Below, one piece after another: positions 1 through 9,549 of a stretch of 62,188 nucleotides of DNA (position 1 is its first letter; the number at the start of each line of letters is the position of its first letter). Under the pieces are notes generated by a model. That model saw nothing but the letters and a program-made list of their open reading frames with translations, searched no databases and had not been told where the DNA came from. Position numbers and translations under genes: made by a program. The stretch is from Candidatus Brocadia sp. (GTDB lineage Bacteria; Planctomycetota; Brocadiia; Brocadiales; Brocadiaceae): contig WYAU01000055.1 in the NCBI GenBank assembly GCA_011525665.1, positions 1-62,188 on the forward strand, read 5' to 3'.

Positions 1-7
1 CTAACAT
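1..7 (-). CDS. Start of an unidentified gene running off the left edge
   Basis: On the minus strand an AAAGGAGG Shine-Dalgarno sequence (complement of 16-23) stands 8 nt before an ATG at 7-5. Only two codons (Met-Leu) are inside the window, so nothing can be said about the product. The call rests only on the strong ribosome-binding site and its good spacing. The stretch from 8 to 265 shows no other convincing gene. Confidence 0.35.
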
Positions 8-265
8 AGCGTATTCCTCCTTTCTTGGTTTTTTTTGTTATTTACTCTTTCAACTCCAAGTATAGTGGGGAATGCGCTTTTTTTCTACCTCCGCTTATAA
101 TTTACACAATATATTTTACACTACCCAGAAATCATTTCACGTGCCTGTTCCAAAAGCAAGGCTTAAAAGGATGAACTTTCATAGGCTCAGGCGATGTAAC
201 CAGGTACGACTTGCGCATATACGGACGAGTTATAACACATGCAGACTAATGACTTATAGAAATTC

Positions 266-1354
266 TCATACATTAAACCTGAAATGCATGATATCGCCAT
301 CCTTCACAACGTATTCTTTCCCTTCAAGTCTTAAAAGGCCTTTTTCCTTAACCTTATGCTCTGAACCCACTGTAATGAGGTCATTATAGTTGTATGTCTC
401 GGCGCAGATAAATCCTCGCTCAAAATCAGAATGAATCACCCCGGCGGCTTGTGGCGCTTTCGTCCCCTCTTTGATAGTCCAGGCCTTTACTTCCTTGGGA
501 CCCGCCGTAAAGTATGTAATCAAACCCAATAGACTGTATGTTTCCCGGATCAACTTTTCCAATCCGGATTCCTCTATCCCCATTTCCTTATAATAGTTTT
601 TTCTTTCGGAGGGTTCCATCTGTGCAATCTCTGATTCGATGTCTCCTGAAATGACCACACACCTTGAATTTTCTTGCTTCGCATGATTGGTTACCGTCTC
701 AGCGTACTGTTTGTCTTTTTCCAAATCAAAGACGTTAATGACGTATAAAACCGGTTTTGCTGTCATCAGATGCAGGTCATCGATGAACTTTCTTTCCTCA
801 TCCGTTAAAGACAACAACCTGACAGGTTTGCCGCTATTCAGTCCGTCCCGAACCTTTTTCAGCACACCGATGGCGGCAATGATATTTTTATCTCCTGTCT
901 TCACAAGTTTTTCGTTCCTCGCTAGTCTTTTTTCAACGGTATCCATATCCGCAAGGATCAATTCCGTATTGATGATCTCAATATCACGGATCGGGTGTAT
1001 TCCTCCTTCCACATGGATGATATCGCTCTTGTCAAAACAGCGCACCACATGGAGAATGGCATTAACGTTCTTAATATGTCCCAAAAATTGATTTCCCAAG
1101 CCCTCGCCCTGACTGGCGCCCTTCACGAGGCCTGCGATATCAACGAATTCAACGGTTGTTGGAACAATTTTTTCGGTTGCTATTATTTCTGCTATCTTAT
1201 CCAGTCGGCTGTCCGGCACGGCAACTACACCCACATTGGGATCAATGGTACAAAAGGGATAATTTGCCGAGGCGGCTTTGGCCGACGTCAATGCATTAAA
1301 GATCGTAGATTTCCCGACATTCGGTAACCCAACGATACCACAATTTAAACCCAT
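266..1354 (-). CDS. ychF: Ribosome-binding ATPase YchF
   Basis: This is a universally conserved Obg-family P-loop NTPase of the usual length (362 aa). The N-terminus carries the G1 motif GLPNVGKS at about residues 9-16. Switch and G3 elements follow ([14 protein letters not shown], about 68-81), then a coiled-coil insertion near 130-200. The C-terminal TGS domain (about 278-362) starts near [16 protein letters not shown] and ends in MHFRFNV, as in YchF/EngD. Family members bind ribosomes and hydrolyse ATP rather than GTP. The ATG at 1354 opens directly on the canonical [16 protein letters not shown]. It is transcribed with the same polarity as the VWA gene upstream, 113 nt away. Confidence 0.95.
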   Translation of the reverse strand: MGLNCGIVGLPNVGKSTIFNALTSAKAASANYPFCTIDPNVGVVAVPDSRLDKIAEIIATEKIVPTTVEFVDIAGLVKGASQGEGLGNQFLGHIKNVNAILHVVRCFDKSDIIHVEGGIHPIRDIEIINTELILADMDTVEKRLARNEKLVKTGDKNIIAAIGVLKKVRDGLNSGKPVRLLSLTDEERKFIDDLHLMTAKPVLYVINVFDLEKDKQYAETVTNHAKQENSRCVVISGDIESEIAQMEPSERKNYYKEMGIEESGLEKLIRETYSLLGLITYFTAGPKEVKAWTIKEGTKAPQAAGVIHSDFERGFICAETYNYNDLITVGSEHKVKEKGLLRLEGKEYVVKDGDIMHFRFNV

Positions 1355-1467
1355 AAATAAATCTTTCTCCCGTGTTTAAATATACCAAAACAAATGATAA
1401 CGAGATACACCGCACTAGACGATAATTTTCAACAAGGTTTTTTAATAAGGCATAATGATAGCTTTTG

Positions 1468-2115
1468 CTATCCATTTTTCCAGAGCAACATCTTCGCCAT
1501 TGAAACAATGCCCCGTTCAAGCTGGTCCCTTAAGACCTTGAGAGAAAGTCCTTTTCGGGTAGCAAGTTCTTCGAGAAACTCTTTATCAGCATCATCAGTT
1601 CCAATGGTCATTATTTCGACCCCCTGTGTTCTTATTTCATTCGCTGCTTCAAGGGTGGCCTTTTTATCATCCGGCATTCCGTCTGTCACGATACAGATTA
1701 CTTTTTCACCAGCCCTGCCTAAGAGATTGTTTCTGGCTATTTGAATAGCGGCAGCCATGTTCGTTGAGCCGCTGGCTGATAGTTTTTCAACTTTGATATT
1801 AAAACCCGTAAGTTCATTCTGTGGCTCAAGCACGTGTTCTGCATGCGATGCAAATTGAATGAACCCCACAGAATATTCCTTCCTTTGAGCTTCTTCAGCA
1901 AAGCCAATGGCTCCCTTTTTTGCCTGTAATAGTTTGTTCCCTTCCGCCATGCTCCCTGAACAATCAACGAGAAGATACACAGCCTTCCCGGTCTTGCGCG
2001 GCAAGACCGGTTTTCCTGAAACCGCTTCAAGTTTTCTAACCCAATTTTTCTGTTGAAATCTTGTAAGCACACTATCTTTATTCACTGTATCGATTTTAGA
2101 TTTTTCCTTGTCCAC
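1468..2115 (-). CDS. VWA-domain protein with intact MIDAS
   Basis: A 215-residue soluble protein made almost entirely of a von Willebrand factor A domain. The metal-ion-dependent adhesion site is complete: DCSGS at residues 51-55, a Thr in SGSTN near 118, and an Asp in VTDGMPD near 145. About 40 charged residues precede the domain, and there is no signal peptide or membrane segment. It starts 12 nt after the stop of the membrane J-domain gene, so the two are almost certainly cotranscribed. Such VWA proteins often act with chaperones or AAA ATPases as metal-dependent protein-binding modules. The exact role here is unknown. Confidence 0.85.
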   Translation of the reverse strand: MDKEKSKIDTVNKDSVLTRFQQKNWVRKLEAVSGKPVLPRKTGKAVYLLVDCSGSMAEGNKLLQAKKGAIGFAEEAQRKEYSVGFIQFASHAEHVLEPQNELTGFNIKVEKLSASGSTNMAAAIQIARNNLLGRAGEKVICIVTDGMPDDKKATLEAANEIRTQGVEIMTIGTDDADKEFLEELATRKGLSLKVLRDQLERGIVSMAKMLLWKNG

Positions 2116-2127
2116 GTGCGCTACCCC

Positions 2128-3342
2128 TTAACAGAGATTCCGAATTCCTCTCAGGAAATCGTATGCCCAGTTAATCTCCTTAAACCGCTCTTCCGCCAGC
2201 TTTTTGATACCGGTGGTGGTTTGTTCTGCATTGTCAGGGTGATAGTTAAGCGCCAGCACTCTGTATGCTTTCCTGATCTCTTCATCCGAAGCAGCGGGAG
2301 AAATTTCCATAATGCGGTATGCTCTCTCTTCATCCGTCTCTTTTATATAGCCATTTGCTCCCTCTTTATACCCTTCCTCCTGGTATTTTATGGCCAGTTC
2401 TCTCAATCGCTGAAGATCCCTCATGATTTCGTTTACGATATCATGGAAATCATCCCACTTTCTATCCAAGAGAAGTGACTTTAGATTTTCTGAAGTTAAG
2501 CCTTCGTAATCATATTCCATTTCCTTTACAAGCGGTATGCTGCCGGTCCAGTTTACTTCAATAGCAACTACTGTGTAAAGCTTCATTGCAGCACGATAAT
2601 TAGTGCTTGCCTTTTCTAAACGCATTTTGTCTGCTTCAGCTTGTCTGATATTTTCTGCAATCAGATTGTTCAGTTCCGTAGCATCAGAGAGAAGTTCATG
2701 TTTATGGGTATTGACAAATTCTTGAATTTCCGATTTAAAATCTACCGGAAAAGAAATTTTCAACTGATGGGCAATCATTTTGATCGAAACCTCCAATGCA
2801 CACAAGTCTTTGATTCTTTCAAGCCGGGTGTTTATCTGGCTCACTAAATAGCCTGCCCTCTCCCATAGTGCATCTTTGAGGGTTTCTCCCGGCCTTGCCC
2901 TGAAGATTGTCACGGCAAGGACTACTCCTGACATAATATATCCTATTACCAGATTAACCCGGGAAGAAAACCCGGTGAGATCATGAAAGGCGTCTTTTTT
3001 ATCAATTATGCTCAGAATTGACCAGAGAGATAGAGTTCCTAAGGCCATGCTTAAGCACGTTAACAGTTTTGCTTTTGCATAGAAATCAATTTGAGATTCT
3101 TCCAGACCCCAGTTCAATTTCTGCCCGTCAAACTGAACTATCACGATCCTTGCCAAAGTCCCGCGAGAATTCAGGCGATGAATTTTTACGGCACGAAATG
3201 CATAGAGGGTCAAAAGCATTACACATATGGCTACAGCACAGGCAGGCAAGGTTATCAGCGCCACCCTGAGCAACCCGAACGCCAACAACACGAGCAGCAG
3301 AAGAATGACAATTATCAGGATGGAACCGATCAACCCCTTCAT
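2128..3342 (-). CDS. Membrane-anchored J-domain protein
   Basis: A 404-residue protein with two closely spaced N-terminal membrane helices (about residues 4-25 and 30-50) and two more near 90-110 and 130-150. A long, charged, probably helical middle region follows. The C-terminal DnaJ domain (about 337-400) has the diagnostic HPD in LNYHPDN. The HPD tripeptide stimulates Hsp70 ATPase activity, so the protein probably recruits DnaK to the inner membrane. The topology (membrane N-terminus, J-domain at the extreme C-terminus) resembles DjlA/TerB-like co-chaperones, but no TerB domain is recognisable. It is the first gene of a two-gene unit with the VWA gene. Confidence 0.8.
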   Translation of the reverse strand: MKGLIGSILIIVILLLLVLLAFGLLRVALITLPACAVAICVMLLTLYAFRAVKIHRLNSRGTLARIVIVQFDGQKLNWGLEESQIDFYAKAKLLTCLSMALGTLSLWSILSIIDKKDAFHDLTGFSSRVNLVIGYIMSGVVLAVTIFRARPGETLKDALWERAGYLVSQINTRLERIKDLCALEVSIKMIAHQLKISFPVDFKSEIQEFVNTHKHELLSDATELNNLIAENIRQAEADKMRLEKASTNYRAAMKLYTVVAIEVNWTGSIPLVKEMEYDYEGLTSENLKSLLLDRKWDDFHDIVNEIMRDLQRLRELAIKYQEEGYKEGANGYIKETDEERAYRIMEISPAASDEEIRKAYRVLALNYHPDNAEQTTTGIKKLAEERFKEINWAYDFLRGIRNLC

Positions 3343-3606
3343 GTTTATTTGTAAGTGCTCAAAGAAGGTTTTTTAATAAGAATGTAAGAGAGAAGCGATT
3401 GGGAAAAAGAGAATTGCCTTTTTTGTCATCGCGCTGGCATACCAACATGTTCCAGCCCTGTCATTGTATATTCCCTTATCTTCCCTTTCATTTTTAAACA
3501 ATATTTTACCCAATCAGCTTCATCAATTTCTTTTGCACCTTGATTATCGGCCATCTCTTAACAAATTTTATGCCGGTTTCAAAGAGATTATCCTTTTTCT
3601 CCAACC

Positions 3607-4179
3607 TTATTTTTCCACGATTACCTTTTTGATGAGAGCAGGAGAAGCGGGAACATCCTGAAAGCCAAACTGAGTCGTGGTCGGCAAGTTCTCAATGGCA
3701 TGAACAACATCCATCCCCTCCACAACCATACCAAATACGCAATACCCCCAGCCGCCGGCTGTTTTCTCCTTATAGTCAAGAAAAGCATTGTCCGCTGTGT
3801 TAATAAAGAATTGGGAGGTGGCGGAATGCGGCTCCGTCGTACGCGCCATAGCCACTGTACCGCGCCGGTTTTTGAGTCCGTTGTCGGCTTCATTAATAAC
3901 TGGAGCCCGTGGAGGTCTTTGCTTCATATCCGCCGTTAAACCTCCACCCTGAATCATAAATCCTTTAATCACCCGGTGGAAGATAGTACCGTCGTAAAAT
4001 CCATCGTGGATATAACGGAGAAAATTTTCCACGGTTTTCGGGGCAGCCTTTGAATCAAGCTCCAGGATAACAACGCCCTTAGTGGTTTCCAGCCGCACCC
4101 GGGGGCTTAAGGAATCAGCCCCGACAGATTGCATGACGCAAAATAATGTTATGATAAATATCGCTACGGTCTTTTTCAA
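3607..4179 (-). CDS. Cyclophilin-type peptidyl-prolyl cis-trans isomerase, exported
   Basis: A 190-residue cyclophilin with an N-terminal signal peptide (MKKTVAIFIITLFCVMQSVG, cleavage probably near residue 20). The catalytic core is visible: FHRVIKGFMIQGGG (about 67-80, including the catalytic Arg), the SQFFINT segment near 124-130, and the WGYCVFG loop. It should catalyse proline isomerisation of proteins folding outside the cytoplasmic membrane. The gene stands alone: the tRNA lies upstream and 264 bp without a gene lie downstream (3343-3606). Confidence 0.93.
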   Translation of the reverse strand: MKKTVAIFIITLFCVMQSVGADSLSPRVRLETTKGVVILELDSKAAPKTVENFLRYIHDGFYDGTIFHRVIKGFMIQGGGLTADMKQRPPRAPVINEADNGLKNRRGTVAMARTTEPHSATSQFFINTADNAFLDYKEKTAGGWGYCVFGMVVEGMDVVHAIENLPTTTQFGFQDVPASPALIKKVIVEK

Positions 4180-4240
4180 CGTAATCCTCCTTTTTTCTGT
4201 CCGGGAATAGTCTGATGGTATACGGGTAATGGCTATGCGT

Positions 4241-4316
4241 TGGTAGCGGTGGAGGGAATTGAACCCCCGACGCGCGGCTTATGAGTCCGCTGCTCTGCCA
4301 ACTGAGCTACACCGCC
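4241..4316 (-). tRNA. tRNA with CAU anticodon (Met, or Ile2)
   Basis: Read on the minus strand this gives a full cloverleaf. The acceptor arm GGCGGTG pairs with CACCGCT, the D arm is GCTC...GAGC, the anticodon loop CTCATAA has CAT at positions 34-36, and the T arm is GGGGG-TTCAATT-CCCTC. CCA is encoded at the 3' end. The first acceptor pair is a G-U wobble and the last anticodon-stem pair is an A-G mismatch. The loop suits either elongator tRNA-Met or the lysidine-modified tRNA-Ile; the sequence alone does not decide. Confidence 0.93.
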
Positions 4317-4903
4317 ACCCATTTCACATATTTTCGAATTGAATTATCCAAAAATGGAGGCTTGAGACAACTTTCGTTCTTCGAGGCAATACAACAGTCT
4401 TTCTGCATTGACAAAGAATAACACCTCTTGCAAATATTTTCAAGTATTTTCAAAGAATATTCCTGAATTCAGCGCGTACCTGAATCCCGATAGAAACCGG
4501 TTGAAATACTGTTGGGTTTTGTACACAAATATATTATGATAAAATTTATTATTTAGCTTGACAATAATTTTTAACGATGTTACTATTTATAAAAATTATC
4601 CATAAATAATTTTTGGTTAATGATAGGTTATCCAGCCTAAAGTTAGCATAGTGGCAAGCTAATCTTTCCTAAGTTTGTTCTGGTATTTTCCAACATCGTT
4701 TAAAAACAGTTTTAGCATCTTTATTGCAAAGCTATAAATATTTTGATTTTTCTCCGGTTTTAAAAACATAAATTATAAATAAATTTTACGGTATATCTCC
4801 TCAATCTGTCTTGCCTTACAATTGCCTTTCTATCTCTTTTACTGATACTCTTGAGCAAATCATTGATTTGATGGCGCGCAAGGCTTTACATCGCTAACCG
4901 AGA
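4317..4903. other. AT-rich intergenic region without a gene
   Basis: These 587 bp separate the tRNA from polA. No open frame here looks protein-like. The region is AT-rich, particularly from 4530 to 4800, and contains one good sigma70-like promoter pointing toward polA (listed separately). No clear terminator, repeat or RNA motif was recognised. Confidence 0.6.
4558..4586 (+). promoter_or_regulatory. Candidate sigma70-type promoter upstream of polA
   Basis: A perfect -35 hexamer TTGACA (4558-4563) is followed after 17 bp by TACTAT (4581-4586), which matches four of six -10 positions. It points toward polA, whose start is about 318 bp downstream, so it would give a long leader. The call rests on motif matching alone. 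Confidence 0.35.
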
Positions 4904-7570
4904 ATGCCAGAGCGATTCTTTATCATCGATGGTCATTCACACTGTTACCAGGCTTTTTATGCCATCACGGCAAGACTTACAACGCCCGAAGGGAAACCGG
5001 CGAATGCAGTATACGGATTCACAAGGATGCTGCAAAAGCTACTGAGGGAACATCAGCCGGAATACGTAGTTGTGGTCTTTGATACAAAATGGATAACCCA
5101 CAGACATCAGAGTTACCAAGAGTATAAAGCAAACCGTAAACCAACACCCGACGAATTGCAGGTACAGATTCCTTTAATCTACAAAGTCGTCAGGGCGCAC
5201 AATATCCCCGTTTACGCAGCCAAGGGATATGAAGCAGATGATGTAATAAGTACCCTGGTAAAATTACTGTCCGGCAAACCTGTTGAAATCGTTATAGTAA
5301 CCTCAGACAAAGATATGGAACAACTATTAAGTCCACAGGTAAAAATATTGAACGCGAAGAAAGGTTTGATGATTGATCAGGATATCCTTTTCAAAGAAAA
5401 AGGTATACGGCCAGAGCAGGTGGTAGACACCCTGGCCCTCTCCGGAGATGCTTCGGACAACGTGCCAGGAGTGCCTGGCATCGGCAACAAAACAGCGCTG
5501 GAGCTTATCAGAAAATGGGGTTCTCTGGAGTCCGTTCTCGTCAATATCAACAACATCACCGGGAAGAAGAAGCAAGAAAATTTAAGGACATTTGCCGATC
5601 AGGCCAGGCTTTCTCAGAAGCTTCTGCGACTTTACAACGACATCCCTATTGCGTTAGATCTGAATGCCTGCAGGCTCCGTGGCACGGAAAATACCCCATT
5701 AAAAAACCTGTTCAGAAAGTTGGGTTTTCATACCCTGCTTACGGATATGGTTGCAACAGCAAAGACCGAGGAAACCCGATATTATTGTATAGACACGGTC
5801 GAAAAATTTCATGAATTCCTTGAGCAGTTAAAGGAACAAAGGCTTTTTGCCGTGGATTTAGAAACGACCAGCGCCAAACCCCTCAAAGCGCGGGTAGTGG
5901 GTATTTCATTTTCCTGGCGGGAAAAAGAAGCGTATTACATACCTTTGGCGGCTCCGGAGGGAACGGCACATCTTGATGCAGACACAGTGTTTCCAGAGAT
6001 TCGAGTGGTTTTGGAAGATGAAAACAGCAAGAAAATTGGACAAAATATTAAATACGACCTCCTGGTACTCAAAAAGAATAATATCTGCTTGCAGGGTATC
6101 GTATTTGACACGATGATTGCCTCTTATCTCCTGAACCCAACAAAAAGGAATCATAACCTGGATGATATTGCCTTTGAATATCTGTCATATAAAACAATAA
6201 CCACATCGGAATTGATAGGGTCCGGGAAGGAAGAGGTCACGATGGATCAGGTAGCTGTTGATAAGGTCTGTCAATACGCCTGTCAGGATGCAGATATCAC
6301 ATTTCGTTTGGCCCGCGTCATGGAACCCCAACTCAGGGAAGAAGAGTTATTGCCGCTACTTTACACAGTAGAGATACCTTTAATTTACGTTCTGGCTGAA
6401 ATGGAATGGAACGGGATATGTCTGGATACCGGTATTTTAAAAGGGATGTCCCGCAATTTAACCATGAAATTACAACACCTTGAAAAGGAAATTTACGCCT
6501 CGGCCGGGCACGAGTTCAATATCAGTTCACCCAGGCAACTGAGTGATGTCCTTTTTGAAAAGCTTGAATTGCCACAATTAAGGCGTACCAAGACGGGATT
6601 ATCAACGGATGCAAATGTTCTGACGGCACTTGCCTGGCGGCACGCCCTGCCCCGGCTGGTACTCGAATACCGGCAGCTTACAAAATTAAAGAATACATAC
6701 GTCGATGCACTGCCGGATATGATAAACCCGGATACCGGCCGTGTGCATACCTCATTTAATCAGACAGTGACAGCCACGGGACGACTCAGCAGCAGCGAGC
6801 CAAATCTTCAAAATATTCCGATCCGGACGGATGCCGGGAGACAAATCCGACGTGCCTTTGTCCCTTCCCGGAAGGACACGGTATTTCTATCGGCGGATTA
6901 CTCACAGATCGAGTTGCGTATCCTCGCACATTTCTCCGAAGATACGGCCTTGATGACGGCATTTCATCAGGACAAAGACATCCATTCGGCCGTTGCATCA
7001 GCCATTTACGGAGTTCCCATGGAACAGGTAACTCCGGAAATGAGGCGAAATGCCAAGGCAGTCAATTTTGGGATAGTTTACGGACTCAGCGAATTCGGGC
7101 TTTCCCGGGATACCGGACTGTCTCTGGAAGAGGCGCGGGAGTTCATTAGCGCCTATTTCGGCTTATATCAGGGTGTAAAAAGATTTCGGGATAAGGTCAT
7201 TGAAGATGCGAGGATATGTGGTTACGTAAAAACACTTTTAAACAGGAAACGGTCTGTCTCCGATATTCGTTCTGGAGACAAAAAACGCAGAAGCCTTTCG
7301 GAACGTATCGCCGTTAATACGATTATTCAGGGTTCCGCAGCTGATTTAATAAAGGTTGCCATGAACAAGATACACGCACGGCTAAAAAATCCTCTATGCG
7401 GGGCAAAGATGCTCCTTCAGATACACGACGAATTACTTTTTGAGGTAGAGGAAAACAAACTGGAACCGACATGTTCCATGGTACAGACAGAGATGGGGCA
7501 TGCCGTTACCCTGAATGTTCCGATTAAGGTAAACATAAAGACCGGGAAAAACTGGATGGAAGCAGAGTGA
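4904..7570 (+). CDS. polA: DNA polymerase I
   Basis: A full-length, 888-residue family A polymerase. The N-terminal 5'-3' exonuclease domain (about 1-270) includes FDTKWITHRHQSYQEYKANR-type metal-site residues and YEADDVI. The 3'-5' proofreading domain (about 290-470) keeps its acidic residues: DLETT near 317, the QNIKYD segment, and YACQDAD. The polymerase domain has motif A DYSQIELR near 664, motif B RRNAKAVNFGIVYG, and motif C QIHDELLFEV near 840. All three activities therefore look intact, unlike in some lineages whose PolI has lost proofreading. Its TGA overlaps the GTG start of coaE by 4 nt (GTGA), which implies translational coupling. Confidence 0.97.
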   Translation: MPERFFIIDGHSHCYQAFYAITARLTTPEGKPANAVYGFTRMLQKLLREHQPEYVVVVFDTKWITHRHQSYQEYKANRKPTPDELQVQIPLIYKVVRAHNIPVYAAKGYEADDVISTLVKLLSGKPVEIVIVTSDKDMEQLLSPQVKILNAKKGLMIDQDILFKEKGIRPEQVVDTLALSGDASDNVPGVPGIGNKTALELIRKWGSLESVLVNINNITGKKKQENLRTFADQARLSQKLLRLYNDIPIALDLNACRLRGTENTPLKNLFRKLGFHTLLTDMVATAKTEETRYYCIDTVEKFHEFLEQLKEQRLFAVDLETTSAKPLKARVVGISFSWREKEAYYIPLAAPEGTAHLDADTVFPEIRVVLEDENSKKIGQNIKYDLLVLKKNNICLQGIVFDTMIASYLLNPTKRNHNLDDIAFEYLSYKTITTSELIGSGKEEVTMDQVAVDKVCQYACQDADITFRLARVMEPQLREEELLPLLYTVEIPLIYVLAEMEWNGICLDTGILKGMSRNLTMKLQHLEKEIYASAGHEFNISSPRQLSDVLFEKLELPQLRRTKTGLSTDANVLTALAWRHALPRLVLEYRQLTKLKNTYVDALPDMINPDTGRVHTSFNQTVTATGRLSSSEPNLQNIPIRTDAGRQIRRAFVPSRKDTVFLSADYSQIELRILAHFSEDTALMTAFHQDKDIHSAVASAIYGVPMEQVTPEMRRNAKAVNFGIVYGLSEFGLSRDTGLSLEEAREFISAYFGLYQGVKRFRDKVIEDARICGYVKTLLNRKRSVSDIRSGDKKRRSLSERIAVNTIIQGSAADLIKVAMNKIHARLKNPLCGAKMLLQIHDELLFEVEENKLEPTCSMVQTEMGHAVTLNVPIKVNIKTGKNWMEAE

Positions 7571-8184
7571 GCGCAAAACCCAGTATCATTGGCATAACGG
7601 GTGGCATATCGAGCGGGAAAAGCACGGTAGCCCGCATGCTTGCCTCGCTGGGGGCGGAACTTATCGACGCCGACGAAATGTGCCATAGGCTTATTGCCGA
7701 TAAAAGAATCAACGAAAAAATTATAGAAAGGTTCGGGAGTGCCATCCGGGACGACTACGGGAAAATCGATCGATCAAAACTCGCCACGATTGTGTTTCGG
7801 GACAAGACCTGCTTGGACGACCTCTGCAACATCTTGCACCCCCTTGTGATTGAGCAGATACGATCAAGAGTCATTGAGACAGAAAAACGGGGGCGCCGGA
7901 AAGCCATTGTAATTGATGCCGCTTTGTTGGAGGAATCCGATCTCTCACTGATGTGTGATTTTATTCTCTTTGTGAACACGGGAAAAGACCACCGGGTAAG
8001 CCGAAGCAAGATCTGCAGACATTGGGAGGATGGTGAACTGGAAAAAAGAGAACGGTTTCAAATGTCACCGGAAGACAAGAGGAAAAAGGCTGACTACGTC
8101 GTTGACAATAATTATACGGAAGACAATACTTTCAGACAGGTAAAAGAATTCTGGCGGCTTTATATAGAAAAAAATTCATTTTAA
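7567..8184 (+). CDS. coaE: Dephospho-CoA kinase
   Basis: This 205-residue enzyme phosphorylates dephospho-CoA at the 3'-OH of ribose, the last step of coenzyme A synthesis. The P-loop GGISSGKST lies at residues 11-19, followed by the family motif IDADEMCHRLI (about 31-41). VIDAALLEE (about 116-124) and the lid-region Arg residues come further on. The start is a GTG overlapping the polA stop (GTGA), giving MSAKPSIIGITGG. The polA-coaE pairing is common in bacteria. rho follows after 18 bp and completes the transcription unit. Confidence 0.95.
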   Translation: MSAKPSIIGITGGISSGKSTVARMLASLGAELIDADEMCHRLIADKRINEKIIERFGSAIRDDYGKIDRSKLATIVFRDKTCLDDLCNILHPLVIEQIRSRVIETEKRGRRKAIVIDAALLEESDLSLMCDFILFVNTGKDHRVSRSKICRHWEDGELEKRERFQMSPEDKRKKADYVVDNNYTEDNTFRQVKEFWRLYIEKNSF

Positions 8185-8202
8185 ATTTTAGGAGGAAAAT
8201 GT

Positions 8203-9537
8203 ATGGCTGTAACAAACGGCAAGAGAGAGCCTGTGGTTGTGGATCAGGAAACAAATGAAAAATACGAGGAAATCAAACGCGGAGAGATGCATATTACAGA
8301 ACTGCAGAAGATGACCATTAAGGAGTTGCAGGAAACCGCAAAACGGGAAGGCATCAAAGAGTATACCGGGCTGAAGAAACAAGACCTGATCTTTAAAATT
8401 CTGAAAGAGCGGGTCAATCAGAATGGGCTTATGTATGGAGAAGGCGTTGTTGAAGTGCTTCCTGAGGGATTTGGGTTTTTACGTTCACCGGATTATAACT
8501 ATTTGCCGTGTCCGGATGACATCTACATCTCTCCTTCCCAGATCCGCCGGTTTGGCATCCGTACGGGCGCTGTAGTATCCGGACAAATCAGACCCCCAAA
8601 GGATACGGAGAGGTATTTTGCCCTGCTGCGTGTGGAAGCTATCAATTTTGAAAATCCGGAAATTATGGGGGAAAAGATTGTCTTTGATGATCTGACTCCT
8701 TTGCACCCCCATGAAAGGCTTTTTTTGGAAAAAAGCCCGACAGAGCTGGAAACAAGGATAATGGATCTCATTACTCCTATTGGAAAAGGCCAAAGGGGAT
8801 TGATCGTAGCCCCCCCCCGAACGGGGAAAACGGTACTGCTGCAAAAAATTGCCAACAGTATTACCAAGAACCATCCCGAAGTGTATTTGATTATCCTTTT
8901 AATTGACGAAAGGCCTGAAGAGGTAACCGATATGGACCGGTCTGTTGAAGCCGAGGTCATTGGCTCCACATTCGATGAACCTGCAAGTCGTCATATCCAG
9001 GTAGCCGAGATGGTGATTGAAAAGGCAAAGAGGATGGTGGAATACGGCAAAGATGTCGTCGTTTTACTTGATTCCATCACCCGGTTGGCGCGGGCATACA
9101 ACACGGAGGTTCCTCACAGCGGAAAGATCCTTTCCGGCGGTGTGGATGCCAGCGCGCTTCAAAAACCAAAGAGGTTTTTTGGCGCGGCAAGAAATATTGA
9201 AGAAGGCGGAAGCCTTACCATCATCGCAACGGCATTAATTGATACCGGAAGCAGGATGGATGAAGTTATCTTTGAGGAATTTAAAGGCACCGGGAATATG
9301 GAACTCCACCTGGACAGAAAACTGGCAGATCGTCGAATATTCCCGGCCATTGACATTACCCGCTCCGGCACCCGGAAAGAAGAGTTAATTGTGAACCCCG
9401 AGGAAATTAAACGTATGTGGATGCTTCGAAAGGTACTCAACGAAATGAATCCCATAGAGGCTATGGAATTACTCAAAAACAGGCTGGCAAAGACAAAGAC
9501 CAACGCGGAATTCCTTATGACAATGAATATCACATAA
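8203..9537 (+). CDS. rho: Transcription termination factor Rho
   Basis: A 444-residue hexameric RNA helicase. The Rho N-terminal helix-extended-helix domain (about 28-75, [13 protein letters not shown]) is followed by the cold-shock-like primary RNA-binding domain (about 76-155, [14 protein letters not shown]). The ATPase core has the P-loop APPRTGKT near 204, Walker [17 protein letters not shown], and the Q/R-loop segment [20 protein letters not shown]. An AGGAGG ribosome-binding site (8190-8195) precedes the ATG at 8203; the ATG at 8199 is out of frame. Length and motifs are standard, without the long insertions seen in some Actinobacteria and Bacteroidota. Confidence 0.97.
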   Translation: MAVTNGKREPVVVDQETNEKYEEIKRGEMHITELQKMTIKELQETAKREGIKEYTGLKKQDLIFKILKERVNQNGLMYGEGVVEVLPEGFGFLRSPDYNYLPCPDDIYISPSQIRRFGIRTGAVVSGQIRPPKDTERYFALLRVEAINFENPEIMGEKIVFDDLTPLHPHERLFLEKSPTELETRIMDLITPIGKGQRGLIVAPPRTGKTVLLQKIANSITKNHPEVYLIILLIDERPEEVTDMDRSVEAEVIGSTFDEPASRHIQVAEMVIEKAKRMVEYGKDVVVLLDSITRLARAYNTEVPHSGKILSGGVDASALQKPKRFFGAARNIEEGGSLTIIATALIDTGSRMDEVIFEEFKGTGNMELHLDRKLADRRIFPAIDITRSGTRKEELIVNPEEIKRMWMLRKVLNEMNPIEAMELLKNRLAKTKTNAEFLMTMNIT

Positions 9538-9549
9538 TTCCTTTTCCTT

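Noticed and set aside
1457-1472. Hairpin GATAGC-TTTT-GCTATC at the VWA gene end as a terminator
   Set aside because: The stem is short and AT-rich, and no T-run follows on the minus strand. On the plus strand there is no gene to terminate.
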